DNA of 64,000 bases from Rhodophyticola porphyridii (GCF_003688285.1 NZ_RCNT01000001.1:744001-808000), one strand, 5' to 3'. Shown: positions 27,858 to 43,081, counted from the first letter of the stretch. Notes: generated from the letters alone by a model not told the origin. Numbers and translations: made by a program.

Positions 27858-29795
27858 ATGGCCTTTCAGCGACGGGCTGGGACACGTCTCACTGCCTCGA
27901 TCTGGCCCGGTTTCGTGGATGCGATCACCGCCCTGCTGATGGTGATGATCTTTCTGCTGACGATCTTCATGGTTGTGCAATACGTGCTGCGCGAAGAGAT
28001 CAGCACCCAGGATGACGAACTGAACGCGCTGAATGCGCAACTCAATGAACTGGCTGACGCGCTTGGACTGGCCCAGGGCAGCAATGCGCGGCTGGAGGCG
28101 CGCGTGGCAACCCTTGGCAGCAGCCTGTCGGAGGCCGAGGCGGAGGTGGCAACGCAGGCTGCCCTGATCGCCACGCTCGGCGCCGAACGCGCGGCGCAGG
28201 CCGCCCGTATCGCCAGTTTCGAGGAGCAGGTGGCCTCTCTGATCGCGGCCAATACGGATTTGACCGCCGACCGGGATGCGGCCCGCGCCGAGATCACCGA
28301 GCGGATCAGCGAGGCCGAGGCGCTGGAACTGGCGCTGGCAACGGCGCGCTCCGAGGTCGACGAGGCGGCCGAGGCCGCGCGCCGCGCCGCGGCGGAGCGC
28401 GCGGCGCTGGAGGCATTGATGGCCGACTTGCAGGCCGAGGTCGCCCAGACCGAGGTGACGCTTGCCCAGACCCTTGCCGCCTTGCAGGAGGCGGAGGCCC
28501 AAACCACCGGGCTGAGCGCCCGGATCGGCGATCTTGAAGCGGATTTGAGCGAGCAGGAGGCCGCACGTCTGGCGGAGCTGGCGGCCGCCGAAGCCCTGCG
28601 TCAGCGTCTGGAGGATACCGAAGCGGCCTTGAGCGCCGAGGAGGCCGCCCGGCTGACCGAGGCCGCGGCGGCGGAGGCGTTGCGGTCCCGTCTGGAAAAC
28701 GCCGATGCCGAACTGACCGCGATGGCGCTGGCGCTGGAAGAACAACGCCGTCAGGCCGAGGAAACCCTGACGCTGCTGGCCGCGGCCAATCAGGCGGAGG
28801 ACGACCTTGCCGCCCGGCTGGCCGCGGCGCTTGCCGAAGGCGCGAGCGAGGCCGAGACAGCCGCCGCCCTTGAGGTCGCTTTGGCCGAGGCGGAGGCCCG
28901 CGCAGCGGCGTTGCAGGGGGACGCGGCGGGGCAGGCGGAACGACTTTCGGCGCTGGAACTTGCGCTGGCGGAGGCGCTTGCGGCGCAGCGCCTTGCCGAG
29001 GCGGATCTGGAGAGCAGCCTGACACAAGCGGAAACGCGCGCGGCGCTTCTGGCACAGGCCAATCTGGAATTGCAGGCTGCCGAAGCGCTGTCGGCGGATA
29101 GCCAGCGGCAGGTGGCCGCGCTGAACGAACAGGTCGCGGCACTGCGCGCCCAACTGGGCGGGTTGCAGAACCTCTTGGATGCATCCGCCGCGCGCGACGC
29201 GGAGGCCGAGGTTCAGATCGAAACCCTCGGCGCGCAATTGAACGCGGCGCTGGCGCAACTGGCGACGGAGCAAAGCGCACGCGCAGATCTGGAGGCTGCC
29301 GAGGCGGCACGTCTGGCCGAAGAAGCCGAGGAGCTGGAACGCTACCGGTCGGAGTTTTTCGGCCGCTTGCGGGATCTTCTGGAAGGTCGGGAAGGGGTGC
29401 GCATCGAGGGGGACCGCTTCGTCTTCTCTTCCGAGGTTCTCTTTGCCCCGGCTTCGGCCGAGCTGGCCGCCGAGGGGCGCGCGCAGATCGCCAATGTGGC
29501 CGGTCTGCTGACCGAGATCGCCGACGAGATCCCCGAGAGTATCGACTGGATCATCCGGGTGGACGGCCATACGGACAACACGCCGCTGTCGGGCTTCGGC
29601 GAGTTTGCGAACAACTGGGAACTCAGCCAGGCGCGCGCGCTGTCGGTTGTGCTCTACATGTCCGAGGAGTTGGGCATTCCGCCGCGCCGTCTGGCCGCCA
29701 CCGGGTTCGGCGAATACAGGCCCATCAATGCCGAGGACACCGATGAGGCCCGGGCTCAGAACCGGCGGATCGAGATGAAGCTGACCGAACGCTAG
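27858..29795 (+). CDS. MotB-like protein with long coiled coil and OmpA domain
   Basis: A 645-residue protein. One N-terminal membrane helix holds the proton-path Asp in IWPGFVDAITALLMVMIFLL, aligned with the MotB stator Asp. Residues about 45-500 are an Ala/Glu/Leu/Arg-rich heptad coiled coil with little else. Residues about 515-645 are an OmpA-like peptidoglycan-binding domain (VDGHTDNTPLSGFGEFANNW, SQARALSVVLYM, NRRIEMKLTE). It would span the periplasm and grip the wall. Length is roughly double normal MotB. The 3' end overlaps the convergent M23 peptidase gene by 4 bp. Confidence 0.87.
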   Translation: MAFQRRAGTRLTASIWPGFVDAITALLMVMIFLLTIFMVVQYVLREEISTQDDELNALNAQLNELADALGLAQGSNARLEARVATLGSSLSEAEAEVATQAALIATLGAERAAQAARIASFEEQVASLIAANTDLTADRDAARAEITERISEAEALELALATARSEVDEAAEAARRAAAERAALEALMADLQAEVAQTEVTLAQTLAALQEAEAQTTGLSARIGDLEADLSEQEAARLAELAAAEALRQRLEDTEAALSAEEAARLTEAAAAEALRSRLENADAELTAMALALEEQRRQAEETLTLLAAANQAEDDLAARLAAALAEGASEAETAAALEVALAEAEARAAALQGDAAGQAERLSALELALAEALAAQRLAEADLESSLTQAETRAALLAQANLELQAAEALSADSQRQVAALNEQVAALRAQLGGLQNLLDASAARDAEAEVQIETLGAQLNAALAQLATEQSARADLEAAEAARLAEEAEELERYRSEFFGRLRDLLEGREGVRIEGDRFVFSSEVLFAPASAELAAEGRAQIANVAGLLTEIADEIPESIDWIIRVDGHTDNTPLSGFGEFANNWELSQARALSVVLYMSEELGIPPRRLAATGFGEYRPINAEDTDEARAQNRRIEMKLTER

Positions 29796-30765
29796 CGAAG
29801 CGTCACGTCCGCTTCGATCCGGTCGATGTCGCGCGCTCCGCGGGTGAGCGTAATCTGCCCGAAATACCGCCCCGCTGGCCAGCCGCCCGCCGGGGCCCGT
29901 CTGCCGGCTGCGCGGAAGAGTTGCGCCTGCGTCCGCTCCAGCGTTACGGATTGCTCGTGAAACGGGCGCCCGTCCGGCGAGGTGATGGTCAGCGTCAGCA
30001 CGTCGCCCGCCCGCCCGCCATAGACATTCGCCCAAAGAACGAGCGCCCCGGACCTGGCCGCCGGAAGGGTGACCGCATCGGCGCGGCCCGCCTTGATCTC
30101 ATCGAATTCGGGAAGCGCCGCAGAAAACCCGGCAGACAGAAACCCGCCCATTGAAGGCGTGATGGGCTCGGCCCAGAGCTGTGCCTCCCGCGTGCCGCAA
30201 AGGGTGATGTCGGAGGGGGAGAAAGGGTCCACGACCTGCCCGTCCCGGCGGAGTGTCAGGTGCAGATGCGGAAACTCCGTATTGCCAGACAGCCCGATCA
30301 ACCCGAGCGGCGTGCCCGCCGCAACCCTGTCTCCGGTGGTCACGGAGACACTGCCCAAGAGAAGATGGCAATACTGGGTTTCCCAGCCGTCCGCATGGGT
30401 GATCGCCACGCCGTTTCCGCATTCTTGGCCGTCCACCATGGCGGCGCGGCCCAGGTCCGCCACCCCGTCGCGCGTACCGCGCACAATGCCGGGCGCCGCC
30501 GCGGTGACAGTCACGCCCGCGGCCATGACCTCCAGATCGGGAAGGCGGATATCGGTTCCCTGATGGGTATCGTAGCTGAGCGGCCCGCAGGTGAAATCCC
30601 GTGCGCCCGGCCCGGGATCCCGGTCGACGAATTGCTGCAGGAAACAGGTCTCGCCCAGAGTGCAATCTACGGGGAAGTGCAGCGCAGGCGGCTCCGCGCG
30701 GGCCGCGGATGTGAAAACGGCGGCCCCGAGCAGGACCGCCGAAACACCGATCATATGCCGCCGGA

Positions 30766-30769
<4 letters not shown>
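29792..30769 (-). CDS. M23 family metallopeptidase, secreted
   Basis: A 325-residue protein with a signal peptide ending near AARA and a LytM/M23 domain. THQGTDIRLPD contains the His-x(3)-Asp zinc pair and EFPHLHLTLRRDG the His-x-His motif. By family it cuts peptidoglycan cross-bridges or acts as an amidase activator (EnvC/NlpD type). It overlaps clpA by 4 bp (ATGA), implying coupled translation with clpA, an odd functional pairing. Confidence 0.88.
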
Positions 30770-33105
<2,336 letters not shown>

Positions 33106-33312
33106 GTGAGGTGCTCCTTTTCATGTGCAGCGGATCCATGGACTGGCCCGCCGACTATGGCCTCATAGTGTTAAGCTTCGGTTTTTACCGACGGGTTTCA
33201 AGGCATTTCTGTTCAAATAGTACGTTACAGGATCGTAACTTCAGCGAGAGCGCCCTTTTTTACTTGCCGCGAGCCGCGCGTGCCCGGAAATCGGGCAGTC
33301 ACTGGCTGGGGC

Positions 33313-34086
33313 CTAGAACCGGTCCTTGCGGGCCCGGATCTCTGCGAAAACCTCGACATCGGGCTGGCCCGACATCCCGATCCCCGATTTCAGGTCGTCC
33401 AGATGCGCACGCAGGAAGGGGTTTGTCGCCAGTTCGTCGGCCAGTTTGCTCGGAACGGTGGGCGTGTCTTCCGCCCGCGCCGCCCTGATCTTCTCGATCC
33501 GAGAGATAAGCGCGGCGTTCTGCGGTTCAATACTCAGCGCGAACTTCGCGTTCGACATGGTGTATTCATGTCCCGAGCAAACCAGCGTTTCGGGCGGCAG
33601 GGCCGCAAGCTTCTGCAGGCTGTCCCACATCTGTTCCGCACTGCCTTCGAACAGCCGTCCGCACCCGAGCGCCATCAGGCTGTCGGCAGTGAATACCGCC
33701 CCTGCATCGGGAAAATGAAAGGCGATATGGCCGATTGTATGCCCCGGCACTTCGATCACACGGCCCGACAGCCCGCCGATCCGGACGGTGTCGCCTTCGG
33801 CCAGCTCGTGATCGAGCCGGGGAAGGCGCTCCCGATCAGCGCCCGCACCCCAGACCCGTGCCTGGCCGGCCCCGCGCAAGGCCGCGACGGCCTGGATATG
33901 ATCGTCGTGGTGATGTGTGATCAGGATGTCGCTCAGCGTCCAGCCGCGGGCGTCCAGTTCCGCCTGGATCGGACCGGCCTCGGGGGCGTCCACCAGCGCC
34001 GTCCGCCCGCTCTCTGGATCGTGGAGCAGGAATGCGTAATTGTCGCCGAGGCAGGGAATGGTCACAATCTGGGCTCTGTCGGTCAT
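33313..34086 (-). CDS. gloB: Hydroxyacylglutathione hydrolase (glyoxalase II)
   Basis: A 257-residue metallo-beta-lactamase-fold enzyme that hydrolyses S-D-lactoylglutathione in methylglyoxal detoxification. The binuclear metal motif ITHHHDDHIQAV is intact, with later PGHTIGHIAFHFP, FTADSLMALGCGRLFEG and VCSGHEYTMSNAKFAL. The start MTDRAQIVTIPCLGDNY was chosen over a much longer open frame. It is divergent from a methyltransferase gene. Confidence 0.94.
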   Translation of the reverse strand: MTDRAQIVTIPCLGDNYAFLLHDPESGRTALVDAPEAGPIQAELDARGWTLSDILITHHHDDHIQAVAALRGAGQARVWGAGADRERLPRLDHELAEGDTVRIGGLSGRVIEVPGHTIGHIAFHFPDAGAVFTADSLMALGCGRLFEGSAEQMWDSLQKLAALPPETLVCSGHEYTMSNAKFALSIEPQNAALISRIEKIRAARAEDTPTVPSKLADELATNPFLRAHLDDLKSGIGMSGQPDVEVFAEIRARKDRF

Positions 34087-34149
34087 GGTAATCTCCGGCG
34101 CTGCAGCTAAGGTGCCGGTGCAGCGTCGCGCACGGCCAAGGGGTTTGCA

Positions 34150-34908
34150 ATGCATCTTGATGTTCTGGACCTGCGCCAGTTCTATTATCGGACACGGCTG
34201 GGGCGGATTGCCCAGAAAGCGGTGCGCGATCAGGTTCTGGCGCTGTGGCCCGAGGCGAAGGGACAGACCGTGATCGGTTTCGGCTTCGCCGTGCCGCTGC
34301 TGCGCCCCTATCTGGCAGATGCCCGCCGGGTGATCGGCCTGATGCCCGCGGAGCAGGGTGTGATGCCGTGGCCCGCAGGGCTGGAAAACGTCTCGGTCCT
34401 GTGCCGCGAAGGCAGATGGCCGGTCCAGACCGGGTTTGCCGACCGCATCGTCTGCCTGCATGGGCTGGAGACATCGGAACATCCCTCCGCCGTGCTGGAG
34501 GAATGCGCGCGGGTGCTGGGGCCGGGGGGGCGTGCGCTCTTCATCGTGCCGAACCGCTCCGGCATGTGGGCGCGGCGCGACGTGACCCCCTTCGGCTTCG
34601 GCCGCCCCTACAGCCTCAGCCAGCTTGAAGCGCAGCTGAAACGCCATGACTTCGTGCCCGAACGCCACGCCGCAGCCCTTTTCGCACCCCCAAGTCAGCG
34701 CCGGGCCTGGCTGAAATCGGCGGAGATGGTCGAGAAGATGGGCCGCAGGCTCTCGTCCTATTACGCGGGCGGGGTGATTTTGGTCGAAGCCTCGAAACAG
34801 GTCTATGCGCCCACCCGCCCCGGCCTGGCCGAACGGGTGCGCCGGCCCCTGCGCGTGCTTGACGGTGTGCCGACGCCCGCGGGTCTGACGGGGCGCCACG
34901 CGCCTTAG
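34150..34908 (+). CDS. Class I SAM-dependent methyltransferase
   Basis: A 252-residue protein of the Methyltransf_11 type. The SAM-binding region is [20 protein letters not shown], less Gly-rich than usual, with the later [23 protein letters not shown] typical of motif III. A conserved family next to gloB in Rhodobacterales from memory. Substrate unknown. It precedes the ATP synthase operon by about 270 bp. Confidence 0.8.
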   Translation: MHLDVLDLRQFYYRTRLGRIAQKAVRDQVLALWPEAKGQTVIGFGFAVPLLRPYLADARRVIGLMPAEQGVMPWPAGLENVSVLCREGRWPVQTGFADRIVCLHGLETSEHPSAVLEECARVLGPGGRALFIVPNRSGMWARRDVTPFGFGRPYSLSQLEAQLKRHDFVPERHAAALFAPPSQRRAWLKSAEMVEKMGRRLSSYYAGGVILVEASKQVYAPTRPGLAERVRRPLRVLDGVPTPAGLTGRHAP

Positions 34909-34924
34909 CACCTGCAGAATCGCA

Positions 34925-34942
34925 GATTTCTCCATAGAAATC
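34925..34942. repeat. Perfect inverted repeat before the ATP synthase operon
   Basis: GATTTCT and AGAAATC arms around CCAT lie 17 bp after the methyltransferase stop. It could be a weak terminator or an operator. A second small stem (CGCAG and CTGCG) lies about 30 bp downstream. No consensus promoter for atpH is clear in the remaining region. Confidence 0.3.
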
Positions 34943-35175
34943 GCCTATCGTGTTAAGCTTCAAAGCGTCGCAGTTTTACGCTGCGTGAGCAAAGCCTTGA
35001 AAACAAAGGAAATGGCCGTAATTTGCCCGATAACTGTGGCGGTTGCAGCAAGCCAACCCCTCTGCTAGATCAACGGCGATTTTGGGGAAAAGGCGGGCGC
35101 TCCACCCGCTTGAACACGCGAACTGCCCGGGCGCGACCCTCGCGCGGCCTGGGCCAAAATACTGAAAGGGTGGAC

Positions 35176-35736
35176 GTGTCCGAACCTGCTTCGATCTCAA
35201 TGGGCATTGCTGCGCGCTACGCGACCGCGATGTTTGAACTGGCCACCGAAGCAAAAGCGCTGGATGCGTTGCAAGCCGATGTGGCCGCGCTTGAGGGCGC
35301 GCTTGCCGAAAGCGACGATCTCACCGATCTGATCACCTCCCCCATCTACAGCCGCGACGAGACCGAGGCGGCCATCGGCGCCGTGGCCAAGGCGATGGGC
35401 CTGAATGACATGACCGGAAACACGCTGCGCCTGATGGCGTCGAAGCGGCGGCTGTTCGTGCTGCCTGCCTTGCTGCGCGCCCTGCGTGAAAAGATCGCCG
35501 AGCACAAAGGCGAAGTGACCGCCGATGTCGTGTCGGCCAAACCGCTGACCAAGACCCAGTCCGAAAAGCTGTCCAAGGCGCTGAAAGCGTCGGTCGGCAA
35601 GGATGTGAACCTGAATGCGACCGTCGATGAAAGCCTCATTGGCGGTCTTGTCGTCAAAGTTGGCTCGAAGATGATCGACAGTTCGATCCGTTCGAAGCTC
35701 AACGCCCTGAAAAACACCATGAAAGAGGTCGGATAA
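35176..35736 (+). CDS. atpH: ATP synthase F1 delta subunit
   Basis: A 186-residue delta subunit linking F1 to the b stator. [21 protein letters not shown] is the N-terminal helix, and [20 protein letters not shown] the conserved C-terminal block. The start is taken as GTG at 35176 because homologues begin at this SEPASIS; no ATG exists upstream in a sensible position. It opens an F1-only operon; the F0 genes are not in this window, as usual in alphaproteobacteria where the F0 operon is separate. Confidence 0.93.
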   Translation: MSEPASISMGIAARYATAMFELATEAKALDALQADVAALEGALAESDDLTDLITSPIYSRDETEAAIGAVAKAMGLNDMTGNTLRLMASKRRLFVLPALLRALREKIAEHKGEVTADVVSAKPLTKTQSEKLSKALKASVGKDVNLNATVDESLIGGLVVKVGSKMIDSSIRSKLNALKNTMKEVG

Positions 35737-35737
35737 T

Positions 35738-37276
35738 ATGGCGATCCAAGCAGCAGAGATTTCTGCGATCCTGAAAGAACAGATCAAGAGTTTCGGTCAG
35801 GACGCCGAAGTTGCCGAGGTGGGCCGTGTCCTGTCCGTGGGCGACGGAATTGCGCGTGTGTACGGGCTCGACAATGTTCAAGCCGGCGAGATGGTCGAGT
35901 TTCCCGGCGGCATCCAGGGTATGGCCCTGAACCTCGAATCCGACAATGTGGGTGTCGTGATCTTCGGTTCCGACCGGGACATCAAGGAAGGCGACACGGT
36001 CAAGCGGACCAACTCCATTGTGGACGTGCCCGCAGGCCCGGAATTGCTGGGGCGTGTGGTGGACGGTCTCGGCAACCCGCTGGACGGCAAGGGCCCGATC
36101 AAGGCAACCGAGCGCCGGGTGGCGGATGTGAAGGCGCCGGGCATCATCCCGCGCAAATCCGTGCACGAGCCCATGGCCACGGGTCTGAAAGCCATCGACG
36201 CAATGATCCCGATCGGCCGTGGCCAGCGGGAGCTTATCATCGGCGACCGCCAGACTGGCAAGACCGCCGTGGCGCTCGACACGATGCTTAACCAGAAATC
36301 CTATAACGACGCCGCGGGCGACGACGAGAGCAAGAAGCTCTATTGCGTATACGTGGCCGTGGGCCAGAAACGCTCGACCGTCGCGCAGCTTGTCAAAAAG
36401 CTGGAAGAAAGCGGCGCGATCGAGTATTCCATCGTGGTCGCGGCGACCGCGTCCGATCCCGCGCCGATGCAGTTTCTGGCGCCCTACGCCGCCACCGCCA
36501 TGGCCGAATACTTCCGCGACAACGGCAAGCACGCGCTGATCGTCTATGACGATCTGTCGAAACAGGCTGTCTCCTACCGTCAGATGTCGCTTCTGCTGCG
36601 CCGTCCGCCGGGACGTGAAGCCTATCCGGGCGACGTGTTCTACCTGCACTCGCGCCTGCTGGAGCGGTCGGCGAAGCTGAACGAGGATCACGGCGCAGGC
36701 TCATTGACCGCGCTTCCGATCATCGAAACGCAGGGCGGCGACGTGTCGGCCTTCATTCCGACCAACGTGATCTCGATCACCGATGGCCAGATCTTCCTTG
36801 AAACCGAGTTGTTCTTCCAGGGTATCCGACCCGCCGTGAACACCGGTCTGTCGGTTAGCCGCGTGGGCTCCTCCGCCCAGACCAACGCCATGAAATCCGT
36901 TGCCGGCCCGGTGAAGCTGGAACTGGCGCAGTATCGTGAAATGGCCGCGTTCGCGCAGTTTGGCTCCGACCTCGACGCCTCGACGCAGCGTCTTCTGAAC
37001 CGTGGCGCCCGCCTGACCGAGCTGATGAAACAGCCGCAGTATTCGCCGCTGACCAACGCGGAAATCGTAGTTGTCATCTTCGCGGGCACCGAAGGCTATC
37101 TCGACAAGATCGCCGTGAAGGATGTGGGCCGGTTCGAGCAGGGGCTTCTGAAGCATATGCGCGGCAAACACAGCGATGTGCTGGACTGGCTGACCAATGA
37201 AGATCCGAAAATCAAGGGTGACGCGTCGGACCGCCTCAAGGCCGTTCTGGATGAATTTGCCGCTGATTTCTCGTAA
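35738..37276 (+). CDS. atpA: ATP synthase F1 alpha subunit
   Basis: A 512-residue subunit with the Walker [15 protein letters not shown] and the conserved [17 protein letters not shown]. It is the non-catalytic nucleotide-binding partner of beta. One base separates it from the atpH stop. Length and motifs are standard. Confidence 0.97.
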   Translation: MAIQAAEISAILKEQIKSFGQDAEVAEVGRVLSVGDGIARVYGLDNVQAGEMVEFPGGIQGMALNLESDNVGVVIFGSDRDIKEGDTVKRTNSIVDVPAGPELLGRVVDGLGNPLDGKGPIKATERRVADVKAPGIIPRKSVHEPMATGLKAIDAMIPIGRGQRELIIGDRQTGKTAVALDTMLNQKSYNDAAGDDESKKLYCVYVAVGQKRSTVAQLVKKLEESGAIEYSIVVAATASDPAPMQFLAPYAATAMAEYFRDNGKHALIVYDDLSKQAVSYRQMSLLLRRPPGREAYPGDVFYLHSRLLERSAKLNEDHGAGSLTALPIIETQGGDVSAFIPTNVISITDGQIFLETELFFQGIRPAVNTGLSVSRVGSSAQTNAMKSVAGPVKLELAQYREMAAFAQFGSDLDASTQRLLNRGARLTELMKQPQYSPLTNAEIVVVIFAGTEGYLDKIAVKDVGRFEQGLLKHMRGKHSDVLDWLTNEDPKIKGDASDRLKAVLDEFAADFS

Positions 37277-37288
37277 GGGGACCGGTCC

Positions 37289-39611
<2,323 letters not shown>

Positions 39612-39623
39612 GGAGGGGCCGAT

Positions 39624-40025
39624 ATGGCCGATATGATGCAGTTCGATCTTGTTTCGCCCGAACGCCGTCTGGCTTCGGTGCAGGCAAGCTCCGTGCAGAT
39701 CCCCGGTGCTGATGGCGATATGACTGCCATGCCGGATCACGCGCCGACGATCACGACACTGCGGCCTGGTGTGCTGACGGTTGAAAGCGCCGAGGGAAGG
39801 CTCCAGTTCGCCGTTACGGGCGGGTTCGCGGATGTGTCCGGTCCGGCCACCACGATCCTTGCCGAGCAGGCGATGCCGCTTTCCGAAGTCACCGACGAGA
39901 TCATGGCGGAACTGGTTGCCGAGGCCGAGGCCAAACGCGATGCAGCCAGCGATACCAGCGCCGATGCCGCCGCCAAGCTGGTGGCCGACATGACGGCGTT
40001 GCGCGATCAGGTCAGCGCCAGTTGA
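39624..40025 (+). CDS. atpC: ATP synthase F1 epsilon subunit
   Basis: A 133-residue epsilon subunit: [20 protein letters not shown] and [20 protein letters not shown] form the beta sandwich, followed by a C-terminal helical region that is Ala/Glu-rich. It modulates F1 rotation. Last recognised ATP synthase gene of the operon. Confidence 0.95.
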   Translation: MADMMQFDLVSPERRLASVQASSVQIPGADGDMTAMPDHAPTITTLRPGVLTVESAEGRLQFAVTGGFADVSGPATTILAEQAMPLSEVTDEIMAELVAEAEAKRDAASDTSADAAAKLVADMTALRDQVSAS

Positions 40026-40171
40026 GCCACGCTTGAGCGAACACCCTGGCCTCGTCCGGTCCGCCCGGGCGGGGCCACTACACCCGGGGCTGCACTATTT
40101 TTCCTTTTTTTGATCATTATGTCATCGGTATGGTCGTCTAGGCTGTCGGCAGCGTGCAGGAAAGACAGGCG

Positions 40172-40522
40172 ATGAAACGGCTCAGAACTCATCTGATCGG
40201 GGTCGATCAAGGCTCCCCACTGCTGTTCTCTGATTTCGAGAATGGTGGCCAGATGTGGACGGGCGAGGGGCCGCGGGAGGCGCGCTTCGCCGCGAAGTTC
40301 TCCGAAGCGTTCAGAGCCCTTCCGGTGGTCCATCTTGCGTTCAGCATGTGGGATACCGACGGGAAGACCAACCAGCGCGCCGATCTGAAGGCCGAGAACA
40401 TCACGCTAGAAGGGTTCGAGATCGTTTTTCGGACCTGGGGTGACAGCCGTATCGCCCGCGTCCGCGCCGACTGGATGGCCATTGGCGAGATCGTCGGCGA
40501 GGATGAGTGGACGCTCTATTAG
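40172..40522 (+). CDS. H-type lectin domain protein downstream of atpC
   Basis: A 116-residue protein without signal peptide. Its core LPVVHLAFSMWDTDGKTNQR, ENITLEGFEIVFRTWGDSRI and ARVRADWMAIGE matches the H-type lectin (Helix pomatia agglutinin-like, discoidin-associated) beta-sandwich domain. It follows atpC by 146 bp on the same strand; a GGAAAGACAGG lies 2 nt before the ATG. The H-type lectin fold normally binds N-acetylgalactosamine in eukaryotes; what a cytosolic bacterial form binds is unknown. It may be cotranscribed with the ATP synthase genes. Confidence 0.82.
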   Translation: MKRLRTHLIGVDQGSPLLFSDFENGGQMWTGEGPREARFAAKFSEAFRALPVVHLAFSMWDTDGKTNQRADLKAENITLEGFEIVFRTWGDSRIARVRADWMAIGEIVGEDEWTLY

Positions 40523-40589
40523 GCTGTAAGGCTTAGAAACTGAGGGGGTTCCTCGGTCTCCTTGCGTCCGTGTCCCGAAAAGGCGCCGT

Positions 40590-41618
40590 CTAGCGCCCGT
40601 ACATTCCGTTCGGATACAACCCCTCATAGATCGGGATCAGAGTGTCCGTATCGAAAAGGGATGAAACGCTGGTGCCGTTCCAGATGTTCAGAATCGCCTG
40701 TGCGAACATCGGGGCTGTCGGGCAGATGCGGATGTTCTTGCAGGCCGCCACTTCCGGTGTCGCTTCGATCGTATCGGTGATGACCAGAGATTTCAGGACG
40801 GAGTTGGTGATCCTGTCCACGGCCGGGCCGCTCAGAACGCCATGGGTGGTATAGGCGTGAACTTCGGTAGCGCCTGCACCCAACAGAACATCGGCGGCCT
40901 TGCAGAGTGTGCCAGCGGTGTCACAGATATCATCAACGATCACACATTTCTTCTCCGTGACGTCGCCGATAACGGTCATTTCGGCCACTTCGCCGGCTTT
41001 CTCGCGGCGCTTGTCCACGATCGCCAGAGGAGCGCCGATCCGTTGTGCCAGTTCGCGGGCGCGCGCCACGCCGCCCACATCGGGGGATACGACCATCACA
41101 TCGGACATGTCGCCGCCAAACTGGTGCAGAATATCCAGCGCGAAGATCGGGCTGGCATAGAGATTGTCCACCGGAATGTCGAAGAAGCCCTGGATCTGCG
41201 CGGCATGCAGATCCATCGTCAGAACCCGCTCGATGCCGCCTTCGGCAATCAGGTTCGAAACCAGTTTCGCGCTGATCGGGGTGCGTGCCTTGGTCCGCCG
41301 GTCCTGCCGGGCGTAACCGAAATAGGGGATGACCGCCGTGATCCGGGACGCCGAGGAACGGCGCAGCGCATCGGCCATGATCAAGAGTTCCATCAGGTTG
41401 TCATTCGCGGGCTTGGAAGTCGGCTGGATGATGAACATGTCCTCGCCGCGGACATTCTCGTAGACCTCGACGAAGATCTCCTGATCGTTGAACCGCTCGA
41501 CCCGGGCGTCGACCAGCCCCACCTGCATTCCCCGGTGCATCGACATCCGCCTTGCAATGGCGTCTGCCAGCTTGCGATTGGCATTGCCGGAAATGAGTTT
41601 GGGGTCGGTGGCTGGCAT
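40590..41618 (-). CDS. prs: Ribose-phosphate pyrophosphokinase
   Basis: A 342-residue PRPP synthase. [31 protein letters not shown], the flag/catalytic [13 protein letters not shown] and the PRPP-binding [13 protein letters not shown] are intact. PRPP feeds purine, pyrimidine, His and Trp synthesis. The start [12 protein letters not shown] was chosen at 41618; a longer upstream frame lacks homology. Slightly longer than the E. coli enzyme. Confidence 0.96.
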   Translation of the reverse strand: MPATDPKLISGNANRKLADAIARRMSMHRGMQVGLVDARVERFNDQEIFVEVYENVRGEDMFIIQPTSKPANDNLMELLIMADALRRSSASRITAVIPYFGYARQDRRTKARTPISAKLVSNLIAEGGIERVLTMDLHAAQIQGFFDIPVDNLYASPIFALDILHQFGGDMSDVMVVSPDVGGVARARELAQRIGAPLAIVDKRREKAGEVAEMTVIGDVTEKKCVIVDDICDTAGTLCKAADVLLGAGATEVHAYTTHGVLSGPAVDRITNSVLKSLVITDTIEATPEVAACKNIRICPTAPMFAQAILNIWNGTSVSSLFDTDTLIPIYEGLYPNGMYGR

Positions 41619-41720
41619 TGGCAGATGTCCCTTGTTTCGGGCAGTTTTCCCGCCCTTTGATGCGTTGACACCCCCTAGCATCCGGCTACCCTCCGCGCAA
41701 AGCCAAAACCGGAGGCAGCA

Positions 41721-42320
41721 ATGGCCCATATTGACTTCTATTTCGCGACAATTTCGCCTTTCACTTATCTGTCCTCCGGCACGGTGGAGGAGATCGCCGC
41801 CAGGCACGGCGCCACGCTTACCTACAAGCCGCTGGATATCATGGCCCTTTTCGCCCGAACAGGCGGGCTTCCGCCAAAGGATCGCCACCCCTCCCGGCAA
41901 GCCTATCGCCTTCAGGACATGGTGCGGAGGGCGAACCGTCTGGGCCGCCCGCTGAACCCGAAGCCGGCGTTCTGGCCCACCAATCCCGCACCGTCTTCCT
42001 ACGCGCTCATAGCTGCCCAAAAAGCCGGCGGCGGCGATCTGGGTAAGCTTCTGGCTGAACTTACCGAGGCGGTCTGGGCAGGGGAAAAGAACATCGCCGA
42101 GGATGATGTGATCCGCGCGGCCCTGTCGGCGGCGGGGTTCGATCCGGCGCTGGCCGATAGCGGTATGTTGCAGGGCGCCGAGGAATATGCCCGCAATCTG
42201 GAGGATGCCGTGGCCAACAACGTCTTCGGCGCGCCGTTCTTTGTGGTCGACGGAACCGCGCATTTCTGGGGCCAGGATCGTTTGGACGATCTGGACCGCT
42301 ACCTATCGGGCAATCTGTGA
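41721..42320 (+). CDS. 2-hydroxychromene-2-carboxylate isomerase family protein (DsbA fold)
   Basis: A 199-residue thioredoxin-like kappa-GST/HCCA isomerase family protein. [21 protein letters not shown] has Ser where DsbA has Cys, as in HCCA isomerase, and [20 protein letters not shown] is the C-terminal glutathione/substrate region. HCCA isomerase acts in naphthalene breakdown, but family members are widespread without that pathway, so the true substrate is uncertain. It overlaps the next gene by 4 bp. Confidence 0.85.
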   Translation: MAHIDFYFATISPFTYLSSGTVEEIAARHGATLTYKPLDIMALFARTGGLPPKDRHPSRQAYRLQDMVRRANRLGRPLNPKPAFWPTNPAPSSYALIAAQKAGGGDLGKLLAELTEAVWAGEKNIAEDDVIRAALSAAGFDPALADSGMLQGAEEYARNLEDAVANNVFGAPFFVVDGTAHFWGQDRLDDLDRYLSGNL

Positions 42321-43081
42321 GTATACGGGTCTGGGGGCAGGGGGCGGAGCACGCCGTTTTGCTGCATTGCTCGCTGGCCCATGCCGGGGCCTGGGATGGC
42401 TTGGCGCGGGCGCTGTCCGATCGCCTGACCCTGACCGCTCCCGATCTGGTCGGGCATGGCAAAGCGCCCGACTACGACCCGGCGCAGGATTTTCACAGCC
42501 AGACCAAAGCCGACGCGCTGGCGCATTTTCCCGATGCGCCGTGCCATCTCGTCGGTCACAGCTTTGGCGCGACGGTGGCCCTGCGGATCGCCATTGAACA
42601 CCCCGCGCGGGTCCGGACCCTGACCCTGATCGAACCGGTCCTGTTTGCCGCCGTCGGAGACAGTGCCGCGCGCCGGGCCAATGACGAGACGCTGGCGGGG
42701 TTGGACCCGGCCTTTGCGGCGGACGATCTGGAGGCGGCGGCCCGGGTGTTCATGGCGGCCTGGGGCGGTGGGGCGGCGTTCGACGCCCTGCCGGAGGCGC
42801 AGCGGCGGTACATCGTGCCAAGAATGCCATTGATCGCGGCGGGGCATAAGGTGTTGCACCAGGATGCCGCGAACCTGTTGCCGCGGCTGGCGCAGGTCGC
42901 CTGCCCGGTGCTGCTGATCGAAGGCGGCGCCTCGGCCCCGGTGATCGGTGAGATTCAGGCGCGTCTGGAACGGGACCTGCCGGATGCGCGGCGGGTGATC
43001 GTCGACGGGGCCGGGCATATGGTGCCGATCACCCACGCGGCGGACACCGCGCAAGCGATGCGCGGCTTTGTCGGCGGGTGA
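42317..43081 (+). CDS. Alpha/beta-fold hydrolase
   Basis: A 254-residue hydrolase starting at GTG within a GTGA overlap with the preceding isomerase gene. The nucleophile elbow HLVGHSFGATVALRI holds the Ser; the catalytic His is in VDGAGHMVPITHA. The first strand region VLLHCSLAHAGAWDGLARAL is the oxyanion part. Substrate unknown; coupling to a DsbA-fold isomerase hints at a shared aromatic or thiol substrate but this is inference. Confidence 0.85.
   Translation: MSIRVWGQGAEHAVLLHCSLAHAGAWDGLARALSDRLTLTAPDLVGHGKAPDYDPAQDFHSQTKADALAHFPDAPCHLVGHSFGATVALRIAIEHPARVRTLTLIEPVLFAAVGDSAARRANDETLAGLDPAFAADDLEAAARVFMAAWGGGAAFDALPEAQRRYIVPRMPLIAAGHKVLHQDAANLLPRLAQVACPVLLIEGGASAPVIGEIQARLERDLPDARRVIVDGAGHMVPITHAADTAQAMRGFVGG

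Noticed and set aside
26637-29795. Zorya anti-phage system
   Set aside because: The channel and wall-binding pair resembles ZorA/ZorB in outline, but no zorC, zorD or zorE genes flank it; the neighbours are ChaC and an M23 peptidase.
26559-30035. 1158-residue minus-strand open frame antisense to the MotA/MotB-like pair
   Set aside because: Low-complexity, Gly/Arg/Leu-rich translation with no motifs, explained by the Ala/Glu repeats of the coiled coil read backwards.
33106-33312. Heat-shock promoter for clpA
   Set aside because: A good CTTGAAA is present on the minus strand but no CCCCATNT-like box follows at the right spacing.
33165-34965. Shared GTGTTAAGCTTC before clpA and before the atp operon
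   Set aside because: A 12-base repeat is expected many times by chance in 64 kb and the two lie in opposite orientation to their genes.
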